This document shows, one piece after another, positions 1 to 6,656 of a stretch of DNA of 9,287 bases. The number at the start of each line of letters is the position of its first letter. The first letter of the stretch is position 1. Source of the DNA: Candidatus Cloacimonadota bacterium (GTDB lineage Bacteria > Cloacimonadota > Cloacimonadia > Cloacimonadales > WRIO01); the NCBI GenBank assembly GCA_023230175.1, contig JALNXV010000115.1, positions 1 to 9,287 of the forward strand. Reading direction: 5' to 3'. The translations under genes and the position numbers were made by a program. The notes below the pieces were generated by a model. That model ran no database searches. It had not been told where the DNA came from and saw nothing but the letters and a program-made list of their open reading frames with translations.

Positions 1-864
1 CACATAATCACTTGCATCAATATCAGAAAATTCATATACATAAGGACTGGTAATTAACGAAAAATTTTCAAAGGCGAAAGTACGTGAGAAATCGAGTTTA
101 TTTTGATAATCAAAATCGATAGCATCACCGTCAAATACTTTATCGCAAATATCAACATTATATGCAGCTAAGGAGATATCGATCGTATCTGTGGCGGCAC
201 ACATTGCAAATAAGAATCCCCCGGAAATAACATATTGTCGAATTCTTTCAGCTACTTCTTGTTTAAGCTGCCAAACCTTTTCAAAACCAAGTTTGTTTGC
301 CATTTCAGTACTAATTCTTACTTCTTCTTGATACCATGGGGCATTTCTAAAGCTCGAATAAAATTTTCCAAATTGACCGGTAAAATCTTCGTGATGTAGA
401 TGTAACCAATCATAATCTTTAAGTTTCCCGGTGATAACTTCTTCATCCCAAATCCTGTCAAATTCAATTTCTGCATATCTTAAAGCATTAGATACTGCAT
501 CGCTCCAAGGATTGATATGTGTAGGTATATAGACAGCAATTTTAGGTTCTTTTTCTAAGACAACTGCCTCCATATTGTTTTCAGAAATGATTTTATAAAT
601 ATTTTGGATATCAGATGCAGATACAGATTCGTAGGAAACACCTCGAATTCTACATAGGTTGGAGATTTCAGAATCTATATCCATAAGAAATGATCCACCT
701 CTATAATTTAAGAGCCATTTGACAGGAACTTCTTGTTTAAGTGCTTCAAAGGCAATACCGTAAGCCTTTAAATGATCGGTTTGGTAGTCATCCATTGGGA
801 TAAGTATTTGGCAAGATAATGCCATTGTAATAATAAGAAATAGGATTGTTAAATAAATTCGCAT
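1..864 (-). CDS. Secreted protein of the family often mislabelled 'asparagine synthetase B' (partial, C-terminus off the left edge)
   Basis: The frame is open for 288 codons from the ATG at 864-862 to the window edge, so the C-terminus is missing. Residues 1 to about 19 look like an export signal: a basic start followed by a hydrophobic stretch ending in ALSC. A lipoprotein cysteine there is possible, but ALSC is a poor lipobox. The mature part begins ILIPMDDYQTDHLKAYG, followed by WLLNYRGGSF and later WLHLHHEDFTGQ and GGFLFAMCAATD. These are hallmarks I recall from a roughly 400-residue exported family in Bacteroidota and relatives. The usual database label is unsupported: neither the N-terminal glutaminase nor the ATP-dependent synthetase domain of AsnB is visible. 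The GG-FAMCAATD stretch resembles the nucleophile elbow of class I amidotransferase-like folds (inference). The start overlaps the end of the upstream gene by 16 nt. A GAGG at 872-869 lies only 4 nt from the ATG. The true function is unknown. Confidence 0.85.
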   Translation of the reverse strand, partial: MRIYLTILFLIITMALSCQILIPMDDYQTDHLKAYGIAFEALKQEVPVKWLLNYRGGSFLMDIDSEISNLCRIRGVSYESVSASDIQNIYKIISENNMEAVVLEKEPKIAVYIPTHINPWSDAVSNALRYAEIEFDRIWDEEVITGKLKDYDWLHLHHEDFTGQFGKFYSSFRNAPWYQEEVRISTEMANKLGFEKVWQLKQEVAERIRQYVISGGFLFAMCAATDTIDISLAAYNVDICDKVFDGDAIDFDYQNKLDFSRTFAFENFSLITSPYVYEFSDIDASDYV

Positions 865-1949
865 AAGACCTCGTTTGATATAAAGTAATATTTAGGGTTT
901 ATTTTGATATATTCATCATTAACAATAATCAAGTTATTTTTGAGTAAGGTAGTGATTTCTTTAGAGTATTTGATTTTGAAATCTGTGTTAAATTTGTGAT
1001 TAAATTGTTTAATTTCAATTCCTTTTGTTTTTCTTAGTCCGGTAATAATATATTCTTTTTGATGTTCAGATGTGGAAACTTCAGTAATTGATTGTATGTT
1101 ATTGATTGGTATATTGCAGTAATTTTCTACATTGTTAATATTGGTATATCTGAATGATGGAAGATATCCTGATGCACTTGGTCCAAGTCCAATGTAATAT
1201 TTATCTGACCAGTATGCAGTATTATGGATAGATTGATTATTGTTTTTTGCAAAGCTTGATAGTTCGTATTGCAGATAGTTAGCAGATTCTAATTTTTCTT
1301 TGATAGTAAAATACATATTTTCTAATGTTTCGTCATTAGGGATATTAGAAATTTCCTTATAGAGAGGGACATCTTTTTCTAAGCTTAGGCAATAGATTGA
1401 AAAGTGTGATGGAGGTATTTTTAGCAATTCATTGATAGTTATTTCTAAATCAGAAAGAGTTTGGTTAGGCAGTCCATAAATTATATCATAAGAGAAATTA
1501 TAATTATTATTTAATAATTGTTCTGAATAAAGCTTAGATATATCATTGTTATTATGTAATCTTCCAAGTATTTTCAGTTCTGAATTAATCATAGATTGTA
1601 TGCCAAAACTATATCGATTTATGCCAATTTGAGAGTATTCCTTTAGTAGTTTATTTGATAATTTATATGGGTTGATTTCGATAGTAATTTCTTTGACAGA
1701 AGATTGTTTAGGGTTTGAGATTAACTGTATGATTTCATCAAGCTGTTTTACAGGCATTAATGAAGGTGTTCCACCCCCAAAATATATGCTATGAGGCTTA
1801 AAATTATAATAGTTTTTATAATAAGTAATTTCGTTCTTAATTTGCTTAATAAAAGATTCAAGAAGGGAAATATTATAATTTATTGAGTAGAAGCTACAAT
1901 AATTACACTTTCTAAGGCAAAAGGGAATATGTATATAAAAATGATTAAT
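849..1949 (-). CDS. hemW: HemW-like radical SAM protein (haem chaperone family), non-canonical start codon
   Basis: Oxygen-independent coproporphyrinogen oxidase-like radical SAM protein. HemW members bind haem and a 4Fe-4S cluster and are thought to deliver haem to respiratory enzymes. Numbered from the ATT at 1949-1947 (366 aa, normal HemW length), YIHIPFC leads into cluster cysteines C11, C15 and C18 (CLRKCNYC). GGGTPS follows at 58-63, EINP at 91-94, RYSFGIQS at 112-119, GRLH at 129-132 and YGLPNQ at 158-163. The residue after the third cysteine pair is SF rather than the GC of true HemN, favouring HemW. The first in-frame ATG (1757) lies after the cluster and GGGTP motifs and cannot be the start. 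The frame is open upstream to a TAA inside lepB without any ATG, GTG or TTG. Candidate starts are ATT 1949 (best homology fit), ATA 1955 overlapping the lepB stop, and CTG 1982 with an AGAGGAG 7 nt upstream. Identity is firm; the start is not. Confidence 0.85.
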   Translation of the reverse strand: MNHFYIHIPFCLRKCNYCSFYSINYNISLLESFIKQIKNEITYYKNYYNFKPHSIYFGGGTPSLMPVKQLDEIIQLISNPKQSSVKEITIEINPYKLSNKLLKEYSQIGINRYSFGIQSMINSELKILGRLHNNNDISKLYSEQLLNNNYNFSYDIIYGLPNQTLSDLEITINELLKIPPSHFSIYCLSLEKDVPLYKEISNIPNDETLENMYFTIKEKLESANYLQYELSSFAKNNNQSIHNTAYWSDKYYIGLGPSASGYLPSFRYTNINNVENYCNIPINNIQSITEVSTSEHQKEYIITGLRKTKGIEIKQFNHKFNTDFKIKYSKEITTLLKNNLIIVNDEYIKINPKYYFISNEVLCEFI

Positions 1950-1951
1950 AT

Positions 1952-2623
1952 CTATTTTATCAGAGTGAACGATCGGTTCCAGCGAATATCTCCTCTTTCG
2001 CTTTTAGAGAAAAAGATTAAAGCAGGGGTGCCGGTTATATCTTTTTTATCTAAAAATCCCCAGAATCTGCTATCAAGACTATTATCTCGGTTATCTCCCA
2101 TAACGAAATATTTGTTATCGGGAACAATTACCGGACCAAAATTATCTCTTTTTGGAAAGGTACGATTTAAATCTATATATTGTTCGTGACCGGTTCTGAA
2201 TAGTTTACCGTTGATATAGACGTTTTTATTTCTAACAAATAAAGTATCTCCGGGCATACCAATAACTCTTTTAACAACATCTTTTTTGGTATAATAAGTA
2301 AAAAAGGATTTGTCTTTGTCCCAATAGATAGGTGAGATTAGTTTTATAAATTTATCACGAGGTTCGGGCTCGATTGGGTCATCAGGGTTTCTAAATGTTA
2401 CTATTTCACCTCTTTTAGGTTCGTTAAAGAAATATTTCATTTTATTCGCTACAAGATAGTCACCAATTAAGAGGGTTGATTCCATTGATGAAGAGGGTAT
2501 TTTAAAATTTTGGAAAGTATAATTTCTAATAATCATAGCGACAACAAACGCCCATAAGGCTGCTTCAACCCAATCTTGTACCCAATTTTTTTTAAATTTA
2601 ATTTTTTTTTGTTTATTTGACAT
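1952..2623 (-). CDS. lepB: Signal peptidase I
   Basis: Type I signal peptidase (family S26), 223 aa, which removes signal peptides from exported proteins at the outer face of the inner membrane. A lysine-rich N-terminus precedes one membrane segment at about residues 19-33. The catalytic Ser-Lys pair is visible: IPSSSM with Ser46, and DVVKRVIGMPGD with Lys118. The conserved box GDNRDNSLDSRFWG occupies 176-189. The protein has a single membrane anchor and a compact C-terminus ending RWNRSFTLIK, a normal size for the family. The ATG at 2623-2621 has AAGAGG 5 nt upstream. The gene lies 51 nt after the RNA methyltransferase, with a likely promoter in the gap, and its TAG is 2 nt from the best-fitting start of hemW. 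Substrates in this window would include the solute-binding protein and the left-edge exported protein. The N-terminal lysines are encoded by long A runs. Confidence 0.96.
   Translation of the reverse strand: MSNKQKKIKFKKNWVQDWVEAALWAFVVAMIIRNYTFQNFKIPSSSMESTLLIGDYLVANKMKYFFNEPKRGEIVTFRNPDDPIEPEPRDKFIKLISPIYWDKDKSFFTYYTKKDVVKRVIGMPGDTLFVRNKNVYINGKLFRTGHEQYIDLNRTFPKRDNFGPVIVPDNKYFVMGDNRDNSLDSRFWGFLDKKDITGTPALIFFSKSERGDIRWNRSFTLIK
1990..1996 (-). promoter_or_regulatory. Possible ribosome binding site for a CTG start of hemW
   Basis: On the minus strand AGAGGAG lies exactly 7 nt before the CTG at 1982-1980, which is in frame with hemW. It is the only strong Shine-Dalgarno match near the gene. 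It sits within the codons for the ERGD stretch near the C-terminus of signal peptidase, so it may be coincidental. If used, it would add 11 residues before the conserved YIHIPFC region. Confidence 0.3.
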
Positions 2624-2647
2624 ATAAGCCTCTTTTAATATATATTA

Positions 2648-2678
2648 TTCATAATTTAAAGTTCAATGAATATGTCAA
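2648..2678 (-). promoter_or_regulatory. Probable promoter of lepB-hemW
   Basis: On the minus strand, CTTGACA gives a perfect -35 hexamer TTGACA (2678-2673), followed at 17-19 nt by an overlapping weak -10 candidate (ATTATG or TATGAA). A start at about 2643 would leave a 20-nt leader carrying the AAGAGG site. The TGA stop of the upstream methyltransferase lies inside this -35. The same AAAAAACTTGAC context occurs before the acyltransferase gene at 5540, which supports a real element. Confidence 0.55.
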
Positions 2679-4006
2679 GTTTTTTCTAATATTATCAAGC
2701 TTTCAATGTGAAAGGTATGCGGAAACATATCAAATGCGGAAATTTCTTTAATTTTGTAATGATGTTTAATGAATAGATTTACATCTCGTATTTGAGTACT
2801 TGGATTACAGCTTAGATAGATTATTTGAGGTATATTTTTTTTAGATATGAGTTCGATAGTTTCAGGTTCGAGACCTTTTCTTGGAGGGTCAAATATTACA
2901 GTATTAAATAGATTTTCTTGGGTTATGTTATCTATTACATTGTTAACTTCTGCATTTCTAAATTCTATATTATTAATATTGTTGATATAAGCATTTTCGA
3001 TAGCGGATTGATGAGCTTGAGTGTTAGATTCTACAAAGACAACTTTTTTGGCTTGACTGGCAATGAATAAGCCTATGCTACCTGTGCCACTGTAAGCATC
3101 AAGGACTACCGGGTCATTACTTATATTTTTTTTAATATGGTTATATATGTTAATTGCTTGTGGAATATTTACTTGAAAGAAAGCTTTATAGTTGATTTTA
3201 TAGTTTAATGCTTCTAAATGTTCAAGGTAAAAATCTTGCCCGAAGAGTATTTTATCAGATTCTCCAAGGATAGTATTAGTATGTAATTTATTGATATTTT
3301 GTATTATACCTTTAATTTGTTTATATTTATTAGTAAGTAAGTGTATTAATTGTTTTGTAAAAGGTAGCTTAGTGGTTTTAGTTACTAATATTATAATTAT
3401 TGATTGTTGGTCAAAACTACATCTAAATCCTATATGTCTAAGATTTCCGGTTAAAGTTTGTTCGTCATATATTTTTACTTTTGAGAGGATAATCCATTCT
3501 TTGATATCTTGGATAATTTGATTAAAAATTTCAGGATGTAGAAAGCATTTGGTATGTTCAATGACATTATGTGATTGTTTAGCATACATACCGATAATTG
3601 GTTTATTATTTTCGATTTGAACAGGTAGCAATGATTTATTTCTGTAATAATCGATTACAGGTGAAGGTATAATTTGGGGGAGTGAAATGCTTTGTTGAAG
3701 AGGTGTAAATAAGTCTTTGATAAACATATTTTTAAATGCTAATTGCTGATTGTAGTCGATATTTACCCAATCGCAGGCTCCGCATAGTTTACCAATAGAA
3801 CATCTAATATTTTTTCTTAGGGGTGAAGATTTTAAGATTTTTATGATTTGACAGAAATAACTTTTTGATTTCGTATATAAAACTTCAACATCAAGAACAT
3901 CTCCGGGTAGAGCATTTTGAACAAAGTAGGTGTTGTTATTATCAAAACCTAATCCATATCCTTGAAAGACAAGTTTTTGAATACTGAGATTTTTAATTAT
4001 TGTCAC
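2675..4006 (-). CDS. rlmD: 23S rRNA (uracil-5-)-methyltransferase, RlmD/RumA type
   Basis: S-adenosylmethionine-dependent 5-methyluridine RNA methyltransferase, 443 aa, of the TrmA/RlmC/RlmD family. An N-terminal TRAM-like RNA-binding domain covers about residues 4-58. Four cysteines, C69, C75, C78 and C154, have the C-x5-C-x2-C plus distal C pattern of the 4Fe-4S cluster in RlmD. FFQVN at 276-280 is followed by the SAM-binding LDAYSGTGSIG at 302-312. FDPPRKG lies at 372-378, the nucleophile C400 is in SCNP, and the likely general base E435 is in FHIES near the C-terminus. All key residues are present, so it should be active. The exact target (23S rRNA U1939, U747, or tRNA) cannot be fixed from sequence alone. 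The start is a GTG: an in-frame TAA lies only two codons upstream, so no earlier start exists. GTG overlaps the TGA of the preceding gene as GTGA, with no clear ribosome site, implying translational coupling. Confidence 0.9.
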   Translation of the reverse strand: MTIIKNLSIQKLVFQGYGLGFDNNNTYFVQNALPGDVLDVEVLYTKSKSYFCQIIKILKSSPLRKNIRCSIGKLCGACDWVNIDYNQQLAFKNMFIKDLFTPLQQSISLPQIIPSPVIDYYRNKSLLPVQIENNKPIIGMYAKQSHNVIEHTKCFLHPEIFNQIIQDIKEWIILSKVKIYDEQTLTGNLRHIGFRCSFDQQSIIIILVTKTTKLPFTKQLIHLLTNKYKQIKGIIQNINKLHTNTILGESDKILFGQDFYLEHLEALNYKINYKAFFQVNIPQAINIYNHIKKNISNDPVVLDAYSGTGSIGLFIASQAKKVVFVESNTQAHQSAIENAYINNINNIEFRNAEVNNVIDNITQENLFNTVIFDPPRKGLEPETIELISKKNIPQIIYLSCNPSTQIRDVNLFIKHHYKIKEISAFDMFPHTFHIESLIILEKT

Positions 4007-4716
4007 AGTTTTTTAAGTAATGAATGAAGCTTTAGTTTCCAGACCATAGTTATAGCTTCATGGACAATTTTTTTAGACATTTTAGATTGACCTGAACGTC
4101 TATCTGTAAAGGTAATGGATAACTCTTTTATTTTAAATTTTCTTAACCATGCTCTATAATTAATTTCTATCTGAAAAGAATAGCCGTCTGACATTATGTT
4201 ATCAAGCTTTAGTTTAGTTAGGACAGAACTTTTAATACATTTAAAACCGCCGGTAGGGTCTTTGATAGGCATACCGGTAATAACTCTTACATATAGAGCA
4301 GCGAAATAACTTAAAAGTAAACGTCTTAGAGGCCAGTTAACTACGTTAATACCGCTAATATATCTGGAACCTATTATGAGGTCGTAATTATTAATTTCTT
4401 TTAGCATAATGGGGATTGTAGTCGGGTCGTGAGAAAAATCGGCATCCATTTGAATGATACCTTCATAAGAGTTTCTTAAAGCGTATTTAAAGCCTTCAAC
4501 ATAGGCTGAGCCTAAACCGAGTTTACCTGAGCGTTTAATTAGCTTAATTTTAGTATTGGATGATTGAAGCTTTTCAACAATTTCATAGGTTTTGTCAGGT
4601 GAATTATCATCAACGATTAAGATGTCAAGTATATCGTCCTGAGATAGTACTTCATTAATAATCTCAGCAATATTATCTTTTTCGTTATATGTTGGTATTA
4701 TGACTAACCATCGCAT
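4003..4716 (-). CDS. GT2 glycosyltransferase, polyprenyl-phosphate mannose synthase-like (DPM1 type)
   Basis: Family 2 GT-A glycosyltransferase, 237 aa, expected to transfer a sugar (mannose or glucose) from a nucleotide sugar to a polyprenyl phosphate at the cytoplasmic face of the inner membrane. Visible motifs are IPTYNE (7-12), VDDNSPD (35-41), the metal-binding MDADFSHDP (90-98), DPTGGFKC (153-160) and DRRSGQSKMS (205-214), all in the order and spacing of bacterial dolichol-phosphate-mannose-synthase homologues. No C-terminal membrane helices follow the catalytic domain, so this is the short, single-domain form. ATG at 4716 is preceded by AAGGATG. The gene lies 12 nt after the hexapeptide acyltransferase and overlaps the RNA methyltransferase by 4 nt. 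The lipid-linked sugar could serve protein or envelope glycan mannosylation. Sugar specificity is not readable from sequence. Confidence 0.9.
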   Translation of the reverse strand: MRWLVIIPTYNEKDNIAEIINEVLSQDDILDILIVDDNSPDKTYEIVEKLQSSNTKIKLIKRSGKLGLGSAYVEGFKYALRNSYEGIIQMDADFSHDPTTIPIMLKEINNYDLIIGSRYISGINVVNWPLRRLLLSYFAALYVRVITGMPIKDPTGGFKCIKSSVLTKLKLDNIMSDGYSFQIEINYRAWLRKFKIKELSITFTDRRSGQSKMSKKIVHEAITMVWKLKLHSLLKKL

Positions 4717-4728
4717 ATATCATCCTTT

Positions 4729-5481
4729 TTATTTATCGGTATTATTAATTAACAATTGTGTTTCGGGTACGTTACGTAAATATTTAGCAGGTGAACCAAT
4801 CCATATTTCTTTAGCCGGAATATCTTTTGTTACTAAGCTGCCTGCTCCTACGAAGGCATCTTCATTTAGTATGATGCCCGGCAAGATGGTCGAACCTACA
4901 CCGATACGAGCACCTGTTTTAAATGTGACACCTTTGAAATGGTTAAATCTTTCTTTATCTCTACCGGCAAAATTATCATTACTGGTACTTACGCAAGGAG
5001 CGATAAAGCAATAGTCTTCTATAAGAGAATAAGCAGTGATATAGACATTTGTTTCAAGTTTATTTTTGTTGCCAATTTTACAAAAGTTCTCAATAGATAC
5101 ATTTCTACCTATGATATTATAATCTCCGATTTGTACATTTTCTCTTATGCTGGAATAGTCCGCTATTAAATTGAATTCACCGATGTTTGATTGTATGTAA
5201 ATTATTACATTAGCACCGATAGAATTGTTATTGCCGATAATAGTTGGAGTCCATTTTTTTTCTGCTTTAAAAATACTTCGAGGTGAAAACATTGGTTTTT
5301 TGCCAATTATTGTATTGTCATCAATTCTAATATTTGAGCCTAATTTTGTATTGGGATGAATAATTACGTTGTTACCAATTGTGCAATCGTTGCCAATTTC
5401 TACATTATCTTCAATAACAGAATTATATCCAATGCTGACATTCTTACCGATTTTTGAAGTATCTGAAATATAATTTTTCAT
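4729..5481 (-). CDS. Hexapeptide-repeat (left-handed beta-helix) acyltransferase
   Basis: A 250-aa protein made largely of hexapeptide repeats of the [IV]-G-x-x form (for example KIGKNVSIGYNSVI, IGNDCTIGNNVII), which fold as a trimeric left-handed beta-helix. Residues from about 115 onward match acetyltransferases with ETNVYITAYS, FIAPCVSTSNDNFAGR, HFKGVTF and GARIGVGSTILPG, then VGAGSLVTKDIPAKEIWIGSPAKYLRNVPE, a typical closing turn. A short non-repeat insertion (KPMFSPRSIFKAEKKWTP) interrupts the helix at about 63-80. Such enzymes usually transfer acetyl or other acyl groups to amino or hydroxyl groups of nucleotide sugars; the acceptor here is unknown. WbbJ/WlbB-like sugar acetyltransferases are the closest named relatives I can suggest. 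ATG at 5481 has AAGGATG upstream and a promoter behind it, making this the first gene of the leftward unit, 12 nt before the glycosyltransferase. Confidence 0.85.
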   Translation of the reverse strand: MKNYISDTSKIGKNVSIGYNSVIEDNVEIGNDCTIGNNVIIHPNTKLGSNIRIDDNTIIGKKPMFSPRSIFKAEKKWTPTIIGNNNSIGANVIIYIQSNIGEFNLIADYSSIRENVQIGDYNIIGRNVSIENFCKIGNKNKLETNVYITAYSLIEDYCFIAPCVSTSNDNFAGRDKERFNHFKGVTFKTGARIGVGSTILPGIILNEDAFVGAGSLVTKDIPAKEIWIGSPAKYLRNVPETQLLINNTDK

Positions 5482-5510
5482 AATACATCCTTAATTATTA
5501 TTAGTATTGA

Positions 5511-5540
5511 ACAATAATTGATAAGTTTTAAAATAGTCAA
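5511..5540 (-). promoter_or_regulatory. Probable promoter of the leftward operon (acyltransferase)
   Basis: On the minus strand CTTGACT preceded by an A run gives a -35 TTGACT (5540-5535). At 17-18 nt follows TTATTG or TATTGT as a weak -10. Transcription would begin at about 5505, leaving a short leader of roughly 24 nt that contains AAGGATG before the ATG at 5481. The -35 context is shared with the lepB promoter. Confidence 0.5.
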
Positions 5541-5565
5541 GTTTTTTATTATTGTAGTCCGTAAA

Positions 5566-5625
5566 TAGTTTTATGATGATTGGATATTAAATAGAATAAT
5601 TTTTTTCTTGACTTTAGTTTTATGA
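5566..5625 (+). repeat. 11-bp direct repeat TAGTTTTATGA
   Basis: Exact copies at 5566-5576 and 5615-5625 start 49 bp apart. The second copy lies between the -35 and -10 candidates of the rightward promoter. In such AT-rich DNA this may be chance; an operator is only a possibility. Confidence 0.25.
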
Positions 5626-5637
5626 AATATTTTATTG
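5608..5637 (+). promoter_or_regulatory. Probable promoter of the sensory operon
   Basis: TTCTTGACT gives a -35 TTGACT at 5608-5613, with TTTATT/TTATTG 17-18 nt downstream as the -10 candidate. A transcript starting at about 5644 would exclude the ATG at 5622, which lies between the hexamers, and would leave about 20 nt including AAAGGA before the ATG at 5664. This supports the shorter start of the binding-protein gene. Confidence 0.5.
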
Positions 5638-5650
5638 CAGATATAAAAAT

Positions 5651-5656
5651 AAAGGA
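5651..5656 (+). promoter_or_regulatory. Ribosome binding site deciding the start at 5664
   Basis: AAAGGA lies 7 nt before the ATG at 5664. The alternative in-frame ATG at 5622 lacks a comparable site and would put 14 extra, partly charged residues in front of a classic signal peptide. Confidence 0.7.
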
Positions 5657-5663
5657 TATAGAT

Positions 5664-6656
5664 ATGAGACAAAGGTTATTTTTGATAGTAGTAATTGCAT
5701 TATTGTTTTTTCCGGGAGAAGTGTTTGCAAAAACAATTCGTTTTGGTTTACATTGGCAACCTCAATCACAGTTTGCAGGATATATAATAGCAAAAGAAAA
5801 GGGTTTTTTTGCTGAAGATAGTTTAGATGTAGAGTTAGTTTTTACTGAAGGAGCTGACTTAATCTTAAATAGGTTGATAAATAATGAGTTTAATTATGCT
5901 ACAGCTTGGTTATCGCAAGCAATTTATACAAATCAAAACGAAGAAATTGTTAATATTGCTCAAATATTACAGCGTTCTTCACTGATGTTGGTAGCAAAAA
6001 AAAGCAGTAAAATTTATGATATTTCTGATTTAAATCATAAAAATGTAAGCCTTTGGGAAGGCGATTTTACAATTCCACTAAATGCGTTTTTAAACAAGCA
6101 TAAATTGGTAATTAATCGGTTACCCGGAAAACCAAACATTGATTTATTTATGTCTGAGATTTGTGATGCAGCTTCTATTATGTATTATAATGAATACAAT
6201 AAACTTTATTTAGCCGGTTTGGAGCATAATGAATTAACCATATTTAAATTTTACGATGATGATGATTTAGATTTTGTCGAAGACGGTGTTTATACTAAAA
6301 AAAGTTATTTGCATAACAATCAGGATGAAGTAATCAAAGTCAGACAAGCTGTATTAAAGGGATGGCTATATGCATATAGAAATCGTGAAGAAACAGTAAA
6401 AATAGTTTTAGATTATTGTAATAAAAAAAAATTAAGAACAAATTATGCAGAACAAAAATGGATGCTTGATAAATTTTGTGAGGCTTTGTTTGATTCTGAC
6501 ATTAATGAAGATGATTTAGATACTGAACATTTAAAAGAATTTGGTATCTTATTAGAGAGTGATTATATGAAAATAGTAAATGAATTAAAAAAACAACAGA
6601 TGATTGATAAAGCAACTCCATTTAAAAAATTTGACGCAGGATTGAAAAATGATTAG
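5664..6656 (+). CDS. Periplasmic NMT1/THI5-type solute-binding protein, probable sensor subunit
   Basis: Exported solute-binding protein of the NMT1/THI5 (SsuA-like) fold, 330 aa from the ATG at 5664. Residues 1-22 are a Sec signal peptide: basic MRQR, a hydrophobic core and cleavage after EVFA. The mature start, IRFGLHWQPQSQFAGYIIAKEKGFF (two adjacent motifs at 25-34 and 35-49), matches the N-terminal signature of the family. QILQRSSLMLVA at 100-111 resembles the Q-H-S-P-L stretch I recall in solute-binding domains fused to histidine kinases and GGDEF proteins, rather than in transporter-linked members. A run of acidic residues (DDDDLDFVED) occurs in the second half. The stop overlaps the phosphatase start by 8 nt. 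No permease or ATPase gene is nearby, so a role in presenting a small ligand to the adjacent membrane sensor is more likely than transport (inference). The ligand cannot be read from sequence; pyrimidine-like or thiamine-precursor ligands are known for THI5 relatives but are only a guess here. Confidence 0.87.
   Translation: MRQRLFLIVVIALLFFPGEVFAKTIRFGLHWQPQSQFAGYIIAKEKGFFAEDSLDVELVFTEGADLILNRLINNEFNYATAWLSQAIYTNQNEEIVNIAQILQRSSLMLVAKKSSKIYDISDLNHKNVSLWEGDFTIPLNAFLNKHKLVINRLPGKPNIDLFMSEICDAASIMYYNEYNKLYLAGLEHNELTIFKFYDDDDLDFVEDGVYTKKSYLHNNQDEVIKVRQAVLKGWLYAYRNREETVKIVLDYCNKKKLRTNYAEQKWMLDKFCEALFDSDINEDDLDTEHLKEFGILLESDYMKIVNELKKQQMIDKATPFKKFDAGLKND

Larger units (their letters stand above)
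5482..5663. other. Divergent intergenic region
   Basis: This 182-bp AT-rich gap separates the leftward acyltransferase unit from the rightward sensory unit and carries back-to-back promoter candidates. It also holds an 11-bp direct repeat. I see no RNA gene, riboswitch or strong terminator in it. An ATG at 5622 is in frame with the rightward gene but is not the preferred start. Confidence 0.7.

Noticed and set aside
849..1757. HemW-like gene starting at the ATG at 1757
   Set aside because: This start would remove the CxxxCxxC cluster and GGGTP motif, both of which are intact and in frame upstream.
1929..2189. Plus-strand reading frame of 86 codons
   Set aside because: Lies opposite the conserved 3' half of signal peptidase and the hemW start; no ribosome site or recognisable motif.
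4700..5169. Plus-strand reading frames opposite the hexapeptide acyltransferase
   Set aside because: Antisense shadows of a regularly repeating protein; no ribosome sites and no family resemblance.
5664..6656. Thiamine-precursor or sulfonate ABC transporter operon
   Set aside because: Only the binding protein is present; no permease or ATPase adjoins it, and it overlaps a sensor phosphatase instead.
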